Shown one piece after another: positions 42,257 to 51,075 of a stretch of 64,000 nt of DNA. A program made the translations under genes and the position numbers. Positions within the stretch are counted from its first letter, which is position 1, and every line of letters starts with the position of its first letter. Source of the stretch: Parapedobacter pyrenivorans_A (GTDB lineage Bacteria > Bacteroidota > Bacteroidia > Sphingobacteriales > Sphingobacteriaceae); the NCBI RefSeq assembly GCF_041925275.1, contig NZ_JBHEUZ010000002.1, positions 434,001 through 498,000 of the forward strand, in the 5' to 3' direction. The notes beneath the pieces were generated by a model. That model was not told the origin of the DNA. It saw only the letters and a program-made list of their open reading frames with translations, and made no database searches.

Positions 42257-42691
42257 ATGAAAAAAGTAATCTATTCAGTATTCAGTTTCGCCGTCGCATT
42301 GGTGCTATTTACGGCGTGTGATAAGGAAAGCATCGTCTCTGCCGATGGCCTTCCGAAAGATGCCCAGCTTTTTATTGCCCAGCACTTTCCGGGCCATGAA
42401 ATTCTGCAAGTGGTAAAAGACCGTGACGACCTGAAGACCACGTATGACGTCTACCTAAGCGATGGCTTCAACCTGGATTTCGACAAAAAGGGGAAAATCC
42501 TCGGTGTGGAGGGAACCAGCAAGCTGCCGGATAGTGTGGTGCCCGAAAAGATACTGGCCTACGTGCAAGCAAATTTCCCCGACCACTTTATCCGTGATTG
42601 GGAGCTGGATGACCGGGGGCAGGAAGTTACCCTTTCCGATGGTATGGACCTCAAGTTTGACGGCGCCGGCAATTTCTTGCGCATAGACTAA
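42257..42691 (+). CDS. PepSY-like lipoprotein
   Basis: 144 residues. Signal peptide ending in the lipobox L-F-T-A-C21. Two repeats of a fold with L-P-K-D-A-Q-L-F-I-A-Q-H-F-P-G-H and L-P-D-S-V-V-P-E-K-I-L-A-Y-V-Q-A-N-F-P, each followed by Y-D-V-Y-L-S-D-G-F-N-L-D-F-D or E-V-T-L-S-D-G-M-D-L-K-F-D. This is the PepSY_like (DUF2874-type) family of small periplasmic proteins common in Bacteroidota; function unknown. A T8 run with a weak stem after argE (42166-42189) may separate it from the arginine genes. Confidence 0.85.
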   Translation: MKKVIYSVFSFAVALVLFTACDKESIVSADGLPKDAQLFIAQHFPGHEILQVVKDRDDLKTTYDVYLSDGFNLDFDKKGKILGVEGTSKLPDSVVPEKILAYVQANFPDHFIRDWELDDRGQEVTLSDGMDLKFDGAGNFLRID

Positions 42692-42746
42692 GGCCGTCGC
42701 ACCGTAACTTTTTCCTTCCACTTGCGTCAAAAACAGAAAAACGACT

Positions 42747-43067
42747 ATGCTTGTTACAACAACACCGCAAGTGGAAGGACAAAAGATTGTAAAGTACATT
42801 GGCTTGGTCAGCGGTGAGACCATTATCGGTGCCAATTTCATCAAGGATTTTTTCGCTGGGATACGCGATATTGTAGGTGGCCGGTCCGGTTCATACGAAA
42901 AGGTATTGCGCGAGGCAAAAGAAACGGCCGTTTACGAAATGCAGCAATATGCCGCCTCCGTGGGTGCAAACGCAGTAGTGGGGGTAGACCTTGATTACGA
43001 AACGTTGGGCAGTGGTGGCAGCATGTTGATGGTAACTGCTAGCGGCACCGCCGTGGTGTTGGAATAA
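42747..43067 (+). CDS. YbjQ family (UPF0145) protein
   Basis: 106 residues. L-V-T-T-T-P start, G-L-V-S-G-E-T-I-I-G-A-N, then R-E-A-K-E-T-A, A-A-S-V-G-A-N-A-V-V-G-V-D-L-D-Y-E and M-L-M-V-T-A-S-G-T-A-V: the standard YbjQ pattern. These small pentameric proteins have been called heavy-metal-binding but the role is uncertain. Converges on the glucan PUL. Confidence 0.93.
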   Translation: MLVTTTPQVEGQKIVKYIGLVSGETIIGANFIKDFFAGIRDIVGGRSGSYEKVLREAKETAVYEMQQYAASVGANAVVGVDLDYETLGSGGSMLMVTASGTAVVLE

Positions 43068-43075
43068 CGACAGTT

Positions 43076-43101
43076 GCATTCGGGCGTTACTGCCCGAATG
43101 C
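43076..43101. terminator. Hairpin between convergent genes
   Basis: GCATTCGGGC (43076-43085) and GCCCGAATGC (43092-43101) pair perfectly over 10 bp with a 6-nt loop. It overlaps the stop codon of the minus-strand GH5 gene and lies just after the ybjQ stop. Neither side has a long T-run, so it is a bidirectional terminator or a 3'-end stabiliser. Confidence 0.55.
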
Positions 43102-44835
43102 GATTGATTTGAAGTTGAAACCACCTCGGTCGGCCCGTACACGCAGTACATGCTTTCCACGCGCCAGCTGAGGGATTTCCACGGCGAGATGTGTCCAGTG
43201 TTGGGCACCGCCTGTAGCCGGAACAACACTTGGATACGCCAACACTTGGCCATCGATAAGTATCGTAACGCGTCCCGTGGCTTTTTCGCTAGCTACTGTT
43301 AGCGTCAAACTACGAATCCCTTCATCCACCACATCTACCGTGTATTGCAGCCACTCACCGTCTTCGATATGGAAAACATGGTGGCCCGTTGAGTCTGGGA
43401 GAATGTCGACCCCATCATTACGGTAGCTGCGGCCGCGGTTGCCCTGCGTGTTCATGCCGGGGGTATAGTGGTAACTGGCGGTGTCTGTATCGTAATATGC
43501 GACCCCCTGCCGGCCCATATCGAAATTTACTGCGGGCAATATGGTTCCTGCCGCTATTCGGTTGTCTCCATAGGGCACCGCATCATGCGCATACACTTGC
43601 CGGAACATCGCGTCCACCACGTCGCGGTGAAAGATATTGTTTTCCAGTTTGAGGTTTTCCAGCCATTCATTGAGCGTTTGGCGCGCCTCTTCGGGCGATG
43701 GTTTTTCTCCCTTGCCAGCCCAATAATCCAGCAACTTCCCATAGCCGATGGGCTGTTTGATTTCGAGGGGCTGGTTGATGCCCATCTTTTTGTTTTGCCA
43801 CCATGCCCAGCCGATGCCGTTGGTCTCGCATAGTTCGATGGCCTCGGTAAACCAAGTGTTGGAATTTTCACCTGATTCGCCCAGCCAAAGCGGAATGTTA
43901 TGCTCATCGCGTAAGTCGATGAAGCGTTGGATGGCTTCCTTCACATTGGGGTTGCCATATTTGTGGAAACTCAGCACGAGGTTATCGTCCCATTTAGGGA
44001 ATATGCCGTTATAGTTGTTTGCAAAGCCGTTGCCCTCCAGGAAAATGATATGGTTGGTATCCACTTCACGGATGGCGCGGGTCACGTCTACCAGGAATTT
44101 GCGTAGCGGAGCGTTGGTCTTTTCCGCCGTGCCCCTGAAATCCGTGGAATCCTCAAAGCCCCAGTTGGTTTCATTGAGTACATCATAACCCCCTATCCAC
44201 TCCTCATTGGCATAGCGTTCGGCCAGTTTGCGCCAAAGGGCGATGGTTTTTGCCCGGTTCTCCTCGCTTTCCCAAAACGAAGGTTTGTCCGGGTCCCGGT
44301 CGGAGATGTTGAGGTCGTTGCCTTGGCCACCCGGGGCGGCATGGAGATCGAGAATAAGGTACATGTTATTGGCTTCACACCACGCAAGCAGGCTATCGGT
44401 CATCGCAAAGCCGGTATCCAACCAGGTATGCTCACCTGCCACGGGCTCCGCTTCCGCCGGTAAGGTATATAGGTTATAGTGCATGGGCAGCCGGATGGAG
44501 TTAAACCCCCATGCGGCCATGGAGTCGATGTCTGCCTTGCGGGTGTGGTTGGCAAGCCACTGGGTGTAAAACCGTTCCGTTTCCTCGGCGCCGATTACGT
44601 CTTCAATGTGTTCACGGATGCGGTATTGCTGTCCGATGAAGCCCAGCCGGAACATATATCCTTCCTGGAGCATCCACCCCCCCAAACCCATGCCGCGAAG
44701 GATAACGGTGTCGCCCGTGTTGTTAACGATGTGGTGGCCTTGTACTTTAAGGAAGTTTTTCGTGCGGGGACCGGAATTGCACGCGGTCAGCGCGAGGGCC
44801 AATAGGGATAGGAGAAGGAAAAGCGTCTTTTGCAT
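43087..44835 (-). CDS. GH5 family glycoside hydrolase with C-terminal CBM6-like domain
   Basis: 582 residues from ATG 44835. Lipobox L-T-A-C19. The catalytic TIM barrel (about 30-400) opens with L-R-G-M-G-L-G-G-W-M-L-Q-E-G-Y and carries R-L-P-M-H-Y, D-L-H-A-A-P-G-G, the acid/base in L-N-E222-T-N-W-G and the nucleophile in W-L-G-E320-S-G-E-N. From about 440 to the end there is a jelly-roll binding module of CBM6/35 type (E-D-G-E-W-L-Q-Y-T-V-D-V-V-D-E-G; F-N-F-K-S-I-A-F). Last gene of the glucan operon. Its neighbours (GH16, GH30) point to beta-1,3/1,6-glucan; an exo- or endo-beta-glucanase is likely, exact linkage unknown. Confidence 0.9.
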   Translation of the reverse strand: MQKTLFLLLSLLALALTACNSGPRTKNFLKVQGHHIVNNTGDTVILRGMGLGGWMLQEGYMFRLGFIGQQYRIREHIEDVIGAEETERFYTQWLANHTRKADIDSMAAWGFNSIRLPMHYNLYTLPAEAEPVAGEHTWLDTGFAMTDSLLAWCEANNMYLILDLHAAPGGQGNDLNISDRDPDKPSFWESEENRAKTIALWRKLAERYANEEWIGGYDVLNETNWGFEDSTDFRGTAEKTNAPLRKFLVDVTRAIREVDTNHIIFLEGNGFANNYNGIFPKWDDNLVLSFHKYGNPNVKEAIQRFIDLRDEHNIPLWLGESGENSNTWFTEAIELCETNGIGWAWWQNKKMGINQPLEIKQPIGYGKLLDYWAGKGEKPSPEEARQTLNEWLENLKLENNIFHRDVVDAMFRQVYAHDAVPYGDNRIAAGTILPAVNFDMGRQGVAYYDTDTASYHYTPGMNTQGNRGRSYRNDGVDILPDSTGHHVFHIEDGEWLQYTVDVVDEGIRSLTLTVASEKATGRVTILIDGQVLAYPSVVPATGGAQHWTHLAVEIPQLARGKHVLRVRADRGGFNFKSIAFGQ

Positions 44836-44848
44836 GGTATAAGCAGTT

Positions 44849-46267
44849 TTAGAAAATGTAGGTGGCCACCGCTCCCTGTTGGAGGGTTGCTTCAAAATAT
44901 CGCTCGCCATTTTTCACATGGAATGCTTGCACGGCGTTAGTTTCATTCAATACAATCAGTACGGTATCATCCGTTGGGGTAACGAATGCCACATTGGGCA
45001 GTCCGTCGATCTCACTGGATGCAATGCGTACGGAGCCCGGGCGGACAAACTTGGCCGCGTGGGCCACTACATAATATGCCGGGTTGCGGGTCACCTCGTC
45101 GCCGGCTATGGTAATGCCTCCGAGACACCGGTCGCAGCCACCACGGTCCGTATGTGGTTTATGGTCCGGCCCATTTGCCAGGTTCCATTCCAATACCGTC
45201 CGGCTCCAGTTGCGCGTGGCACCGATGGTCAGCTGTTTGGTATGGTAAGGCATATCGGTAGAAAGGTCGCCCGGAGCGCCCATCCACTGCTCGGTGAAAT
45301 GCAGCTCCCTGTCAGGATGCTTTTCATGCACGGTAGAGAGGGCATCGATCGTGCCGCCATACAGGTGGAACGCCGAACCGGTGACATATTTCTTTGCATC
45401 GGGGTCATCCAGGATGCTTATGGGATAGTCTGGCCGGTCACAGTTGTGGTCATAGATGATGATTTTCGTGTCAATCCCGGCTTGTTCGAATGCTGGCCCT
45501 AAGTGGTTTTTTACAAAAGCACCCATTTCATCGGCGAGCATCAACAGGCTGGGATTATTTCCCGGATGGAGGGGTTCATTCTGTACGGTAACGGCATCGA
45601 TGCGGATGCCTTCGGCCTGCATCTGTTCAATATAGCGCACAAAGTAGTTGGCGTACGCCGGATAATAGTCCGGCTTGAGGCTGCCGCCCCGTGTATCGTT
45701 CGATGTTTTCATCCATTTGGGTGGCGACCAAGGGGAACCCATGATTTTCAGCTCGGGATAGATGGCCAGGATTTCTTTCAATATAGGGATTACATCGTCG
45801 CGGTCTGGGCCGAGGTCAAACTGTATCAGCTCGGGATCGGTTTGGCCTTCGGGCAGGTCGTTGTATGAAAAAGGGAATGCGTTGAGGTCTGAGGCGCCGA
45901 TACTCACGCGGAGGTAGCTTACACCAATGCTGGTGCCTTCGGTGCCAAAAAGCTCTCGGAGCAACGCTGCACGCACATCGGGCGACATCCGCATGAGGTG
46001 GTAGGCACTGCCGCCGGTGAGCGTGAAGCCAAAGCCATCGATGGATTGATAGCGATGGTCGCCGTCAATCTGGATGGTACGGACGTTGGCCTCCTTACCT
46101 GTATCCAAGGGGATGGCAGGTTGTTTTTCGAACAATACCGACCCATCGTGGGTATTGGTGAGCCAATTTTCGACCCCCGTACGGGAAGGCGAGCAGCTGC
46201 ACGACAGTAGGGTCAACATTGCGAGAACGGCCGCGTTACGTCTTATCAAGGTTTTTGAAACGATCAT
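44849..46267 (-). CDS. GH30 family glucosidase, likely beta-1,6-glucanase
   Basis: 472 residues. Lipoprotein signal with Cys at 23-25. Core starts Q-S-I-D-G-F-G-F-T-L-T-G-G-S-A. Acid/base in T-V-Q-N-E231-P and nucleophile in H-F-T-E326-Q-W; G-S-P-W-S-P-P-K-W-M-K is a typical GH30 segment. C-terminal beta-domain has L-N-E-T and V-A-T-Y-I-F. Subfamily 3 enzymes of this type cut beta-1,6-glucan; the assignment to subfamily 3 is from general resemblance. It sits 6 bp from the upstream GH5 gene. Confidence 0.92.
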   Translation of the reverse strand: MIVSKTLIRRNAAVLAMLTLLSCSCSPSRTGVENWLTNTHDGSVLFEKQPAIPLDTGKEANVRTIQIDGDHRYQSIDGFGFTLTGGSAYHLMRMSPDVRAALLRELFGTEGTSIGVSYLRVSIGASDLNAFPFSYNDLPEGQTDPELIQFDLGPDRDDVIPILKEILAIYPELKIMGSPWSPPKWMKTSNDTRGGSLKPDYYPAYANYFVRYIEQMQAEGIRIDAVTVQNEPLHPGNNPSLLMLADEMGAFVKNHLGPAFEQAGIDTKIIIYDHNCDRPDYPISILDDPDAKKYVTGSAFHLYGGTIDALSTVHEKHPDRELHFTEQWMGAPGDLSTDMPYHTKQLTIGATRNWSRTVLEWNLANGPDHKPHTDRGGCDRCLGGITIAGDEVTRNPAYYVVAHAAKFVRPGSVRIASSEIDGLPNVAFVTPTDDTVLIVLNETNAVQAFHVKNGERYFEATLQQGAVATYIF

Positions 46268-46273
46268 TTCAGG

Positions 46274-47650
46274 TTAATAATGTATGGGTGCCGCGGCAGC
46301 CACGGCACCCGTATTGATTATACAATTTTCAAATTTGATGCTTTCCAATACAACCTCCATAGCTGCCGCCCCGTCTGTCGGGAAATTGCCCGGTATACGC
46401 ATCAGCGCAGCGTTGGGGTTGGTATCGTGCCTTTTGAGCGGCCAGTGGCACCAGCCGATTCCGGCGTCTTCCAGTTTACGGATATTCTGGCGTAGCCAGT
46501 CATTCGTGTTTTCGCCCGTTTCACCTACCCAAACCGGCACGTTCAGCCTGTTTTTGAAGTTGACCAGGTTACGGATGCGGTTTATCTGGTTTGGATCGGG
46601 GTCCAGTTGGAGGTCGTCTGCCTCCGAAATCCAATAGCGGTGGGCGCTGTATATCAAGTTTTGGCTATTGGTAAAATCGCCCGGTAGTATCCCGTTGTAG
46701 TTGTTGCCCCATCCGTTTCCCTCTACCATGATGAGGTGGCTGTCGCCATTGGCCCGGATGGCGTTGATGATGCGTTCGTGGATGTCACGTATCCATTGGT
46801 TTTGCGGTACGTTGTTGGGCTCGTTGATGAGATCGTACCATGCAATGCGATCATCATCGATATAGCGTTTCGAAAGGGCTTCCCACAGTTTTACGGTAAT
46901 ATCCTGGTAGATGGGGCGCTGTTGGTTATCTCGGCCCAGCCAAAAGAGGTTGGGCTCAAAAACATCGGCGATGTTGACGTCAGTACCTTGGCCACCGGGG
47001 GCCGCATGCAGGTCGAGCACCACATAGAGGTTATTTGCACCGCACCATTCCAGCAGCTTGTCGATGAAGACAAAGCCGTCGAGGTCGTCCCGTACAAAAA
47101 GGCTCCCCGCATCGTACCAGGTGGCTAGTGCTTCGGTGTAGGCATCCAGCGAAATCTGTTCGCGGATCACGTCGTGGCGTACAGCACGTTGCTCCGCCGT
47201 GAGGAAAAGGTCATAATGCATGGGGAGTCGCACCGCATTGAATCCCAGCGAGGCGATGTAATCGATGTCTTTGCGGGTGACGAAATTGCTGCGCCATTGG
47301 CGGTAGAAGGTCTCTACCGCTTCCTCCGATAGGCCCGCGTTGTAATAAATACGTTTCATCTGCCATTGGTTGGCTGCTTTGCTTTGGTCGTGCGGGTTGA
47401 GCATGTATCCTTCTTGCAGCAACCAATAGCCCAGACCCACAGCGCGCAATACCGCTTCTTGGTTTTGCGCATTTACCACCTTACTGCCGTTGGCTTTCAG
47501 CCGGGAGAGCTCATCAAACGAAAGGGAAACACGCGGTTTGGGAGCAGGGGGTTCAGGTTGCTGGATGTTGGGCACGCGTGGTTCACCGTCTCCGCAGCCA
47601 AGGCCCAAGCAAAGGCCCAGTATCCCGATTGTCCGTTTGATCGTCATCAT
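46274..47650 (-). CDS. GH5 family glycoside hydrolase, second copy
   Basis: 458 residues from ATG 47650 (47647 equally good; an ATG at 47674 would overlap the GH16 gene and lengthen the signal). Lipobox L-G-L-G-C19. It is a paralogue of the GH5 at 43087: V-G-L-G-Y-W-L-L-Q-E-G-Y, R-L-P-M-H-Y, D-L-H-A-A-P-G-G-Q-G, acid/base in I-N-E277-P and nucleophile in W-V-G-E377-T-G-E-N. It lacks the C-terminal binding module and has an N-terminal Pro-rich linker. The two copies probably divide substrate sizes or linkages between them. Confidence 0.9.
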   Translation of the reverse strand: MMTIKRTIGILGLCLGLGCGDGEPRVPNIQQPEPPAPKPRVSLSFDELSRLKANGSKVVNAQNQEAVLRAVGLGYWLLQEGYMLNPHDQSKAANQWQMKRIYYNAGLSEEAVETFYRQWRSNFVTRKDIDYIASLGFNAVRLPMHYDLFLTAEQRAVRHDVIREQISLDAYTEALATWYDAGSLFVRDDLDGFVFIDKLLEWCGANNLYVVLDLHAAPGGQGTDVNIADVFEPNLFWLGRDNQQRPIYQDITVKLWEALSKRYIDDDRIAWYDLINEPNNVPQNQWIRDIHERIINAIRANGDSHLIMVEGNGWGNNYNGILPGDFTNSQNLIYSAHRYWISEADDLQLDPDPNQINRIRNLVNFKNRLNVPVWVGETGENTNDWLRQNIRKLEDAGIGWCHWPLKRHDTNPNAALMRIPGNFPTDGAAAMEVVLESIKFENCIINTGAVAAAAPIHY

Positions 47651-47663
47651 CGGCTGTATAGCC

Positions 47664-48521
47664 TCAATTTTCAAGTAAAGGGTAAACCCGCACGTAGTCT
47701 ATTTCCATACTGGCCGGAAATATCGTTTCATCCACTCCCTGTTGCCCCCCCCAATTGCCTCCCACGGCCAGGTTGATCAACCAATGGAATTGCTGGTCGA
47801 ACGGCCACACCTTGTAGCCCTTCCCTTCGTTCTGGAAGCTGAAAATCTGCACATCATCTACGTAGCCACGTATATAGGTGGGCGTCCAGTCCACGCGGTA
47901 GCGGTGGAAATCGGTCGTTGCCTGTTGGATTTTTTTAGTGCCGGTTTTCTGCGTTCCGATGCCATGATTATACGCTTCGGTATGCACGCTGATGTGTACC
48001 ACGTCTTGGTCATAGCCCACATGTTCGAGGATATCGATTTCGCCCGATGCTGGCCATCCCCCATACTTCCAATCGGTGGGCAGCATCCAAACCGCTGGCC
48101 ATGTGCCTACGCCTTGGGGTACTTTGGCACGTACCTCAAAGCGGCCGTAAAGGAAGTCCGCTTTTCCGCGGCTTACCAATCGGGCCGATGTATACGCCAA
48201 TCCTTCGTGTTCTTCCTTGATGGCGGTAATGGTGAGGACACCGTTGGCTACGTGCGCGTTTTCGACGCGCTTTTCAGTATAGAATTGCAATTCGTTGTTG
48301 CCCCAGCCATTGTTTTGTGAGCCTACGTCGTACCCCCATTTGTCCCCGTCGGGCAGCCCCTCATACTCAAATTCGTCGGCCCATGAGGGAGATGCAGCAA
48401 AGGTATACTCTTTCTGCTGCGGAGGCTGCGGTTCGGGGATGTTCGGCGTTCTCGATTCCTTCCCGCAGGCAACGAGTAGCAAAGACACTAAGAAGAAACT
48501 GGTCATGCGATTAATGTTCAT
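47664..48521 (-). CDS. GH16 family beta-1,3-glucanase (laminarinase type), lipoprotein
   Basis: 285 residues. Lipobox L-V-A-C19 followed by a Pro/Gln linker. Beta-jelly-roll with the catalytic motif G-E161-I-D163-I-L-E166-H (ExDxxE form with the bulge typical of laminarinases and agarases), W-P-A-V-W-M-L-P and the substrate-site W-P-A-S-G. Probably a surface endo-beta-1,3-glucanase that makes oligosaccharides for the SusC/SusD pair. Confidence 0.93.
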   Translation of the reverse strand: MNINRMTSFFLVSLLLVACGKESRTPNIPEPQPPQQKEYTFAASPSWADEFEYEGLPDGDKWGYDVGSQNNGWGNNELQFYTEKRVENAHVANGVLTITAIKEEHEGLAYTSARLVSRGKADFLYGRFEVRAKVPQGVGTWPAVWMLPTDWKYGGWPASGEIDILEHVGYDQDVVHISVHTEAYNHGIGTQKTGTKKIQQATTDFHRYRVDWTPTYIRGYVDDVQIFSFQNEGKGYKVWPFDQQFHWLINLAVGGNWGGQQGVDETIFPASMEIDYVRVYPLLEN

Positions 48522-48544
48522 GTAACGTGTTTAAAACCTATTCA

Positions 48545-48574
48545 TAGCAAGCCGATAGTTATATCGGCTTGCTA
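48545..48574 (-). promoter_or_regulatory. Strong intra-operon hairpin between SGBP and GH16 genes
   Basis: TAGCAAGCCGATA (48545-48557) and TATCGGCTTGCTA (48562-48574) form a perfect 13-bp stem with a 4-nt loop. No U-run follows on the minus strand, so full termination is unlikely. It lies at the border between binding/transport genes and hydrolase genes, where it could protect the upstream mRNA and lower hydrolase levels. Confidence 0.7.
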
Positions 48575-48582
48575 AAATAAAC

Positions 48583-49509
48583 TTAAATAGCGGCGCGCAG
48601 GGTAAATGTCCACCACGTTCCACCGCCAATGTCAACTCCTACTTTCAAAATGTCGTATCCTTGTCCGCCGGCATTCTGGGTCATTTCGAGAATATCGTAT
48701 GTAACCGAATTCCAAGTGGGTCCCGTCGTGGTTTCGCCTGCGTTGTGCACTTTTTGAAGGCCGATATGTGCCCCCACCCCGCTTACGGTCAGTTTACCGA
48801 GGTTACGTACCCCGCCGGTCTCATCTACGCTAAATGCAAACGCGCCTGAGGCCCATTTTTGCTGTGCCGCAGGCAGGTTGCTATTGGGTTCACAGCCGCT
48901 GGAGGCCGCACCGAGATAGCCGTCGGCATAGAAATCCCCCTTATTGTCATAGTTAAAAGTACCAGCTGCATCAAATACAAAAGTATATTCATCGTTAAAC
49001 TCACAAGCGCGGCTGGTCACGTCGCCAGCTGTATTTTGCCACCAGGAGCCGTCGTCCGGGTTAGGTCCCACCTTATATGCGCCCGCGCCGGGGTTAAGCA
49101 TCCATACCTTTTCGGTACATCCGGCGATGAAGCCGAGTGCCCGGTCGGGATTGCAGGCCGTGGGGTCACTTTGGGCGATGGATACCTGTTTGGTTGTCGT
49201 GGCGATACCTCCTGCGGTAACCGCCGTCAACGTCACGTCGTACTGGCCCTCAAACGTGAAGCGGGCAGACACGTTATCCCCTTTGAATTTTTGCCCCGTG
49301 CTTGTTTCCCAATAGGCAATGGAGCTGCCCGGGGTCTTGTTCACGAATACGAGCGTATTGGCGTCTTGGCCGGTCTGCACCTCAAAATCCGGTGTCGGGA
49401 TGTTGCCCAAACTGTATTTGTCTTCCCTGCAGCCGTGCAGGGCGATGGCGGCTATCAATAGCCCACCCATCACGGCTTTGAGAGGGCGGGCAATTATCAT
49501 TCTTTTCAT
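48583..49509 (-). CDS. PKD-domain surface glycan-binding lipoprotein (SusE/F position)
   Basis: 308 residues. Lipobox A-L-H-G-C27. An N-terminal PKD-like domain (F-V-N-K-T-P-G-S-S-I-A-Y-W-E-T-S-T-G ... Y-D-V-T-L-T-A-V-T-A-G-G). The rest is a beta-rich region with G-S-W-W-Q-N, Y-T-F-V-F-D-A-A-G-T-F-N-Y-D-N and W-W-T-F-T-L-R, rich in Trp and Tyr as in carbohydrate-binding surfaces. It occupies the gene slot of SusE-type surface glycan-binding proteins, right after susD. Function by position. Confidence 0.8.
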   Translation of the reverse strand: MKRMIIARPLKAVMGGLLIAAIALHGCREDKYSLGNIPTPDFEVQTGQDANTLVFVNKTPGSSIAYWETSTGQKFKGDNVSARFTFEGQYDVTLTAVTAGGIATTTKQVSIAQSDPTACNPDRALGFIAGCTEKVWMLNPGAGAYKVGPNPDDGSWWQNTAGDVTSRACEFNDEYTFVFDAAGTFNYDNKGDFYADGYLGAASSGCEPNSNLPAAQQKWASGAFAFSVDETGGVRNLGKLTVSGVGAHIGLQKVHNAGETTTGPTWNSVTYDILEMTQNAGGQGYDILKVGVDIGGGTWWTFTLRAAI

Positions 49510-49542
49510 AACTGTTTTCGGTTAATTGTTTTCCACTATTCG

Positions 49543-51057
49543 TTATCTATACGCTTCATGCTGTACCAGTTGGGTATTCAATAGCTCGTTGTAGGGAATA
49601 GGCAGTATTTCGTGCTTTCCTTCCACGAAGCCGCGCCCGCCTAGCACCGCCGGTGCCCGCCCGGATCTAACCAGGTCATACCAACGGTGGCCCTCGGTGG
49701 CCAGTTCTTTGCGTCGCTCCAGGAAAATATTGTCTAGCGTGACCGCTATAGGCCCAAGCCCCACGCGATCGCGTACAGCATTGAGCAATTGGTAAGCACG
49801 GCTGCCGGTGCCGGCCCCCTGTCCGCTTTCCACCAAGGCCTCGGCCTCCATCAAATAGGTGTCGGCTAGCCGAATCTCAATATAGTTCTGTGGGTAGTTC
49901 AGCTCGCGAACGCCATTGGTGGCGGCAAACTCGGTCAGTGGCGCATATTTTTGGATAAACCAACCCGTGTTCATATATCCCTTCTCGTATTGGGCTGCAC
50001 CGATTTGTTCCAAACTATCCACGTCGGCTACCGTCACTTTAAACCGGGGGTCGTAGTGCAATAAATTATATAAGTCTTCCGTGATGGGGCAGAAGCTCCA
50101 ACCCGAATAGTATGACGGTCCGCTATACCCCCGTGGGCCGAACATGACGGTAGCTACGTTGCCGTAAAATTGGCCCCATGCACCCCAATCCAAAGCGCCA
50201 ACAGCCGAGTGTACGATTTCGAAGATCGATTCCGAATGGAATTTATTATCCGGGCGGAACACATCCCCAAAATCATCCAATAGGCGGTATCCATATTGGC
50301 TGGTTCCACCAGGTGTGCCGTTTACCTCGGCCAGTTGGGCTGCTGCTTCGTTCCATTTTTTCTGGTACACATACACCTTGCCCAGCAATGCTTGGGCAGC
50401 CCCTTTCGTTGCACGTCCGCCTTCCGTTGCCCCGGGTACAGTGGGTGGCAGCACGGCAATAGCGTCTTTCAGGTCCTGTTCCACTTGCGCATAAACCACT
50501 TCCGGAGCAACTTGTGTCTGTTCACGCATGTTGTCGGTAGTCAGCGGTTCGGTATAAAAGGGAATGTTGCGGAACAACCTGACGAGATCGAAATAATAGT
50601 AAGCACGTAGGAACTTGGCCTCGGCAATATACCGGCTGGCCAGTGCTTCATTCAACCCCGGAACCCCCTCATTGAGTTTTTTGATGTATACATTGGCGCG
50701 TGACACGCCCGTAAAGTTCCGGTTCCAATAGTCCTGCTGGGGGCCGATGGATTCATTGAGTGTATAATTGCTCCAACGTTGCCAGGTTTCCATATCATTG
50801 GGGCCACCGCCGCCAGCCACGTGGTCGTCTGATGCGGCGTTGACCGCACCGAAATTAAAGTAGGTCACGGCAGTTTGCCAGCCAACGGGGTCGTAAACCG
50901 ATACCAAACCGGCAAAGGCCTCGTTCGGGTTACTGTAATAGGTATCTTCCATCAACGTCCCTTTTGGGTCTGGATTGAGGAATTCTTTGGAGCACGCGCC
51001 CAGTAAAAGCAATGCGGTGCCTCCCACGGCAAGATATAGCTGAAAAATCTTTTTCAT
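49543..51057 (-). CDS. SusD/RagB-like lipoprotein (glucan PUL)
   Basis: 504 residues from ATG 51057 (a TTG five codons earlier at 51072 is unlikely). Lipobox L-L-G-A-C22 then S-K-E-F-L-N-P-D-P-K-G-T, the RagB/SusD start. A-E-A-K-F-L-R-A-Y-Y-Y-F-D-L-V-R-L-F is the classic central helix. C-terminal L-E-R-R-K-E-L-A-T-E-G-H-R-W-Y-D-L-V-R and L-P-I-P are conserved. Works with the SusC encoded just upstream. Confidence 0.96.
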   Translation of the reverse strand: MKKIFQLYLAVGGTALLLLGACSKEFLNPDPKGTLMEDTYYSNPNEAFAGLVSVYDPVGWQTAVTYFNFGAVNAASDDHVAGGGGPNDMETWQRWSNYTLNESIGPQQDYWNRNFTGVSRANVYIKKLNEGVPGLNEALASRYIAEAKFLRAYYYFDLVRLFRNIPFYTEPLTTDNMREQTQVAPEVVYAQVEQDLKDAIAVLPPTVPGATEGGRATKGAAQALLGKVYVYQKKWNEAAAQLAEVNGTPGGTSQYGYRLLDDFGDVFRPDNKFHSESIFEIVHSAVGALDWGAWGQFYGNVATVMFGPRGYSGPSYYSGWSFCPITEDLYNLLHYDPRFKVTVADVDSLEQIGAAQYEKGYMNTGWFIQKYAPLTEFAATNGVRELNYPQNYIEIRLADTYLMEAEALVESGQGAGTGSRAYQLLNAVRDRVGLGPIAVTLDNIFLERRKELATEGHRWYDLVRSGRAPAVLGGRGFVEGKHEILPIPYNELLNTQLVQHEAYR

Positions 51058-51075
51058 GATATCAATGTTCAAGGT

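Noticed and set aside
43076..43101. Palindrome as a regulator binding site
   Set aside because: It lies between converging 3' ends and overlaps a stop codon, so a transcript-end hairpin is the simpler reading.
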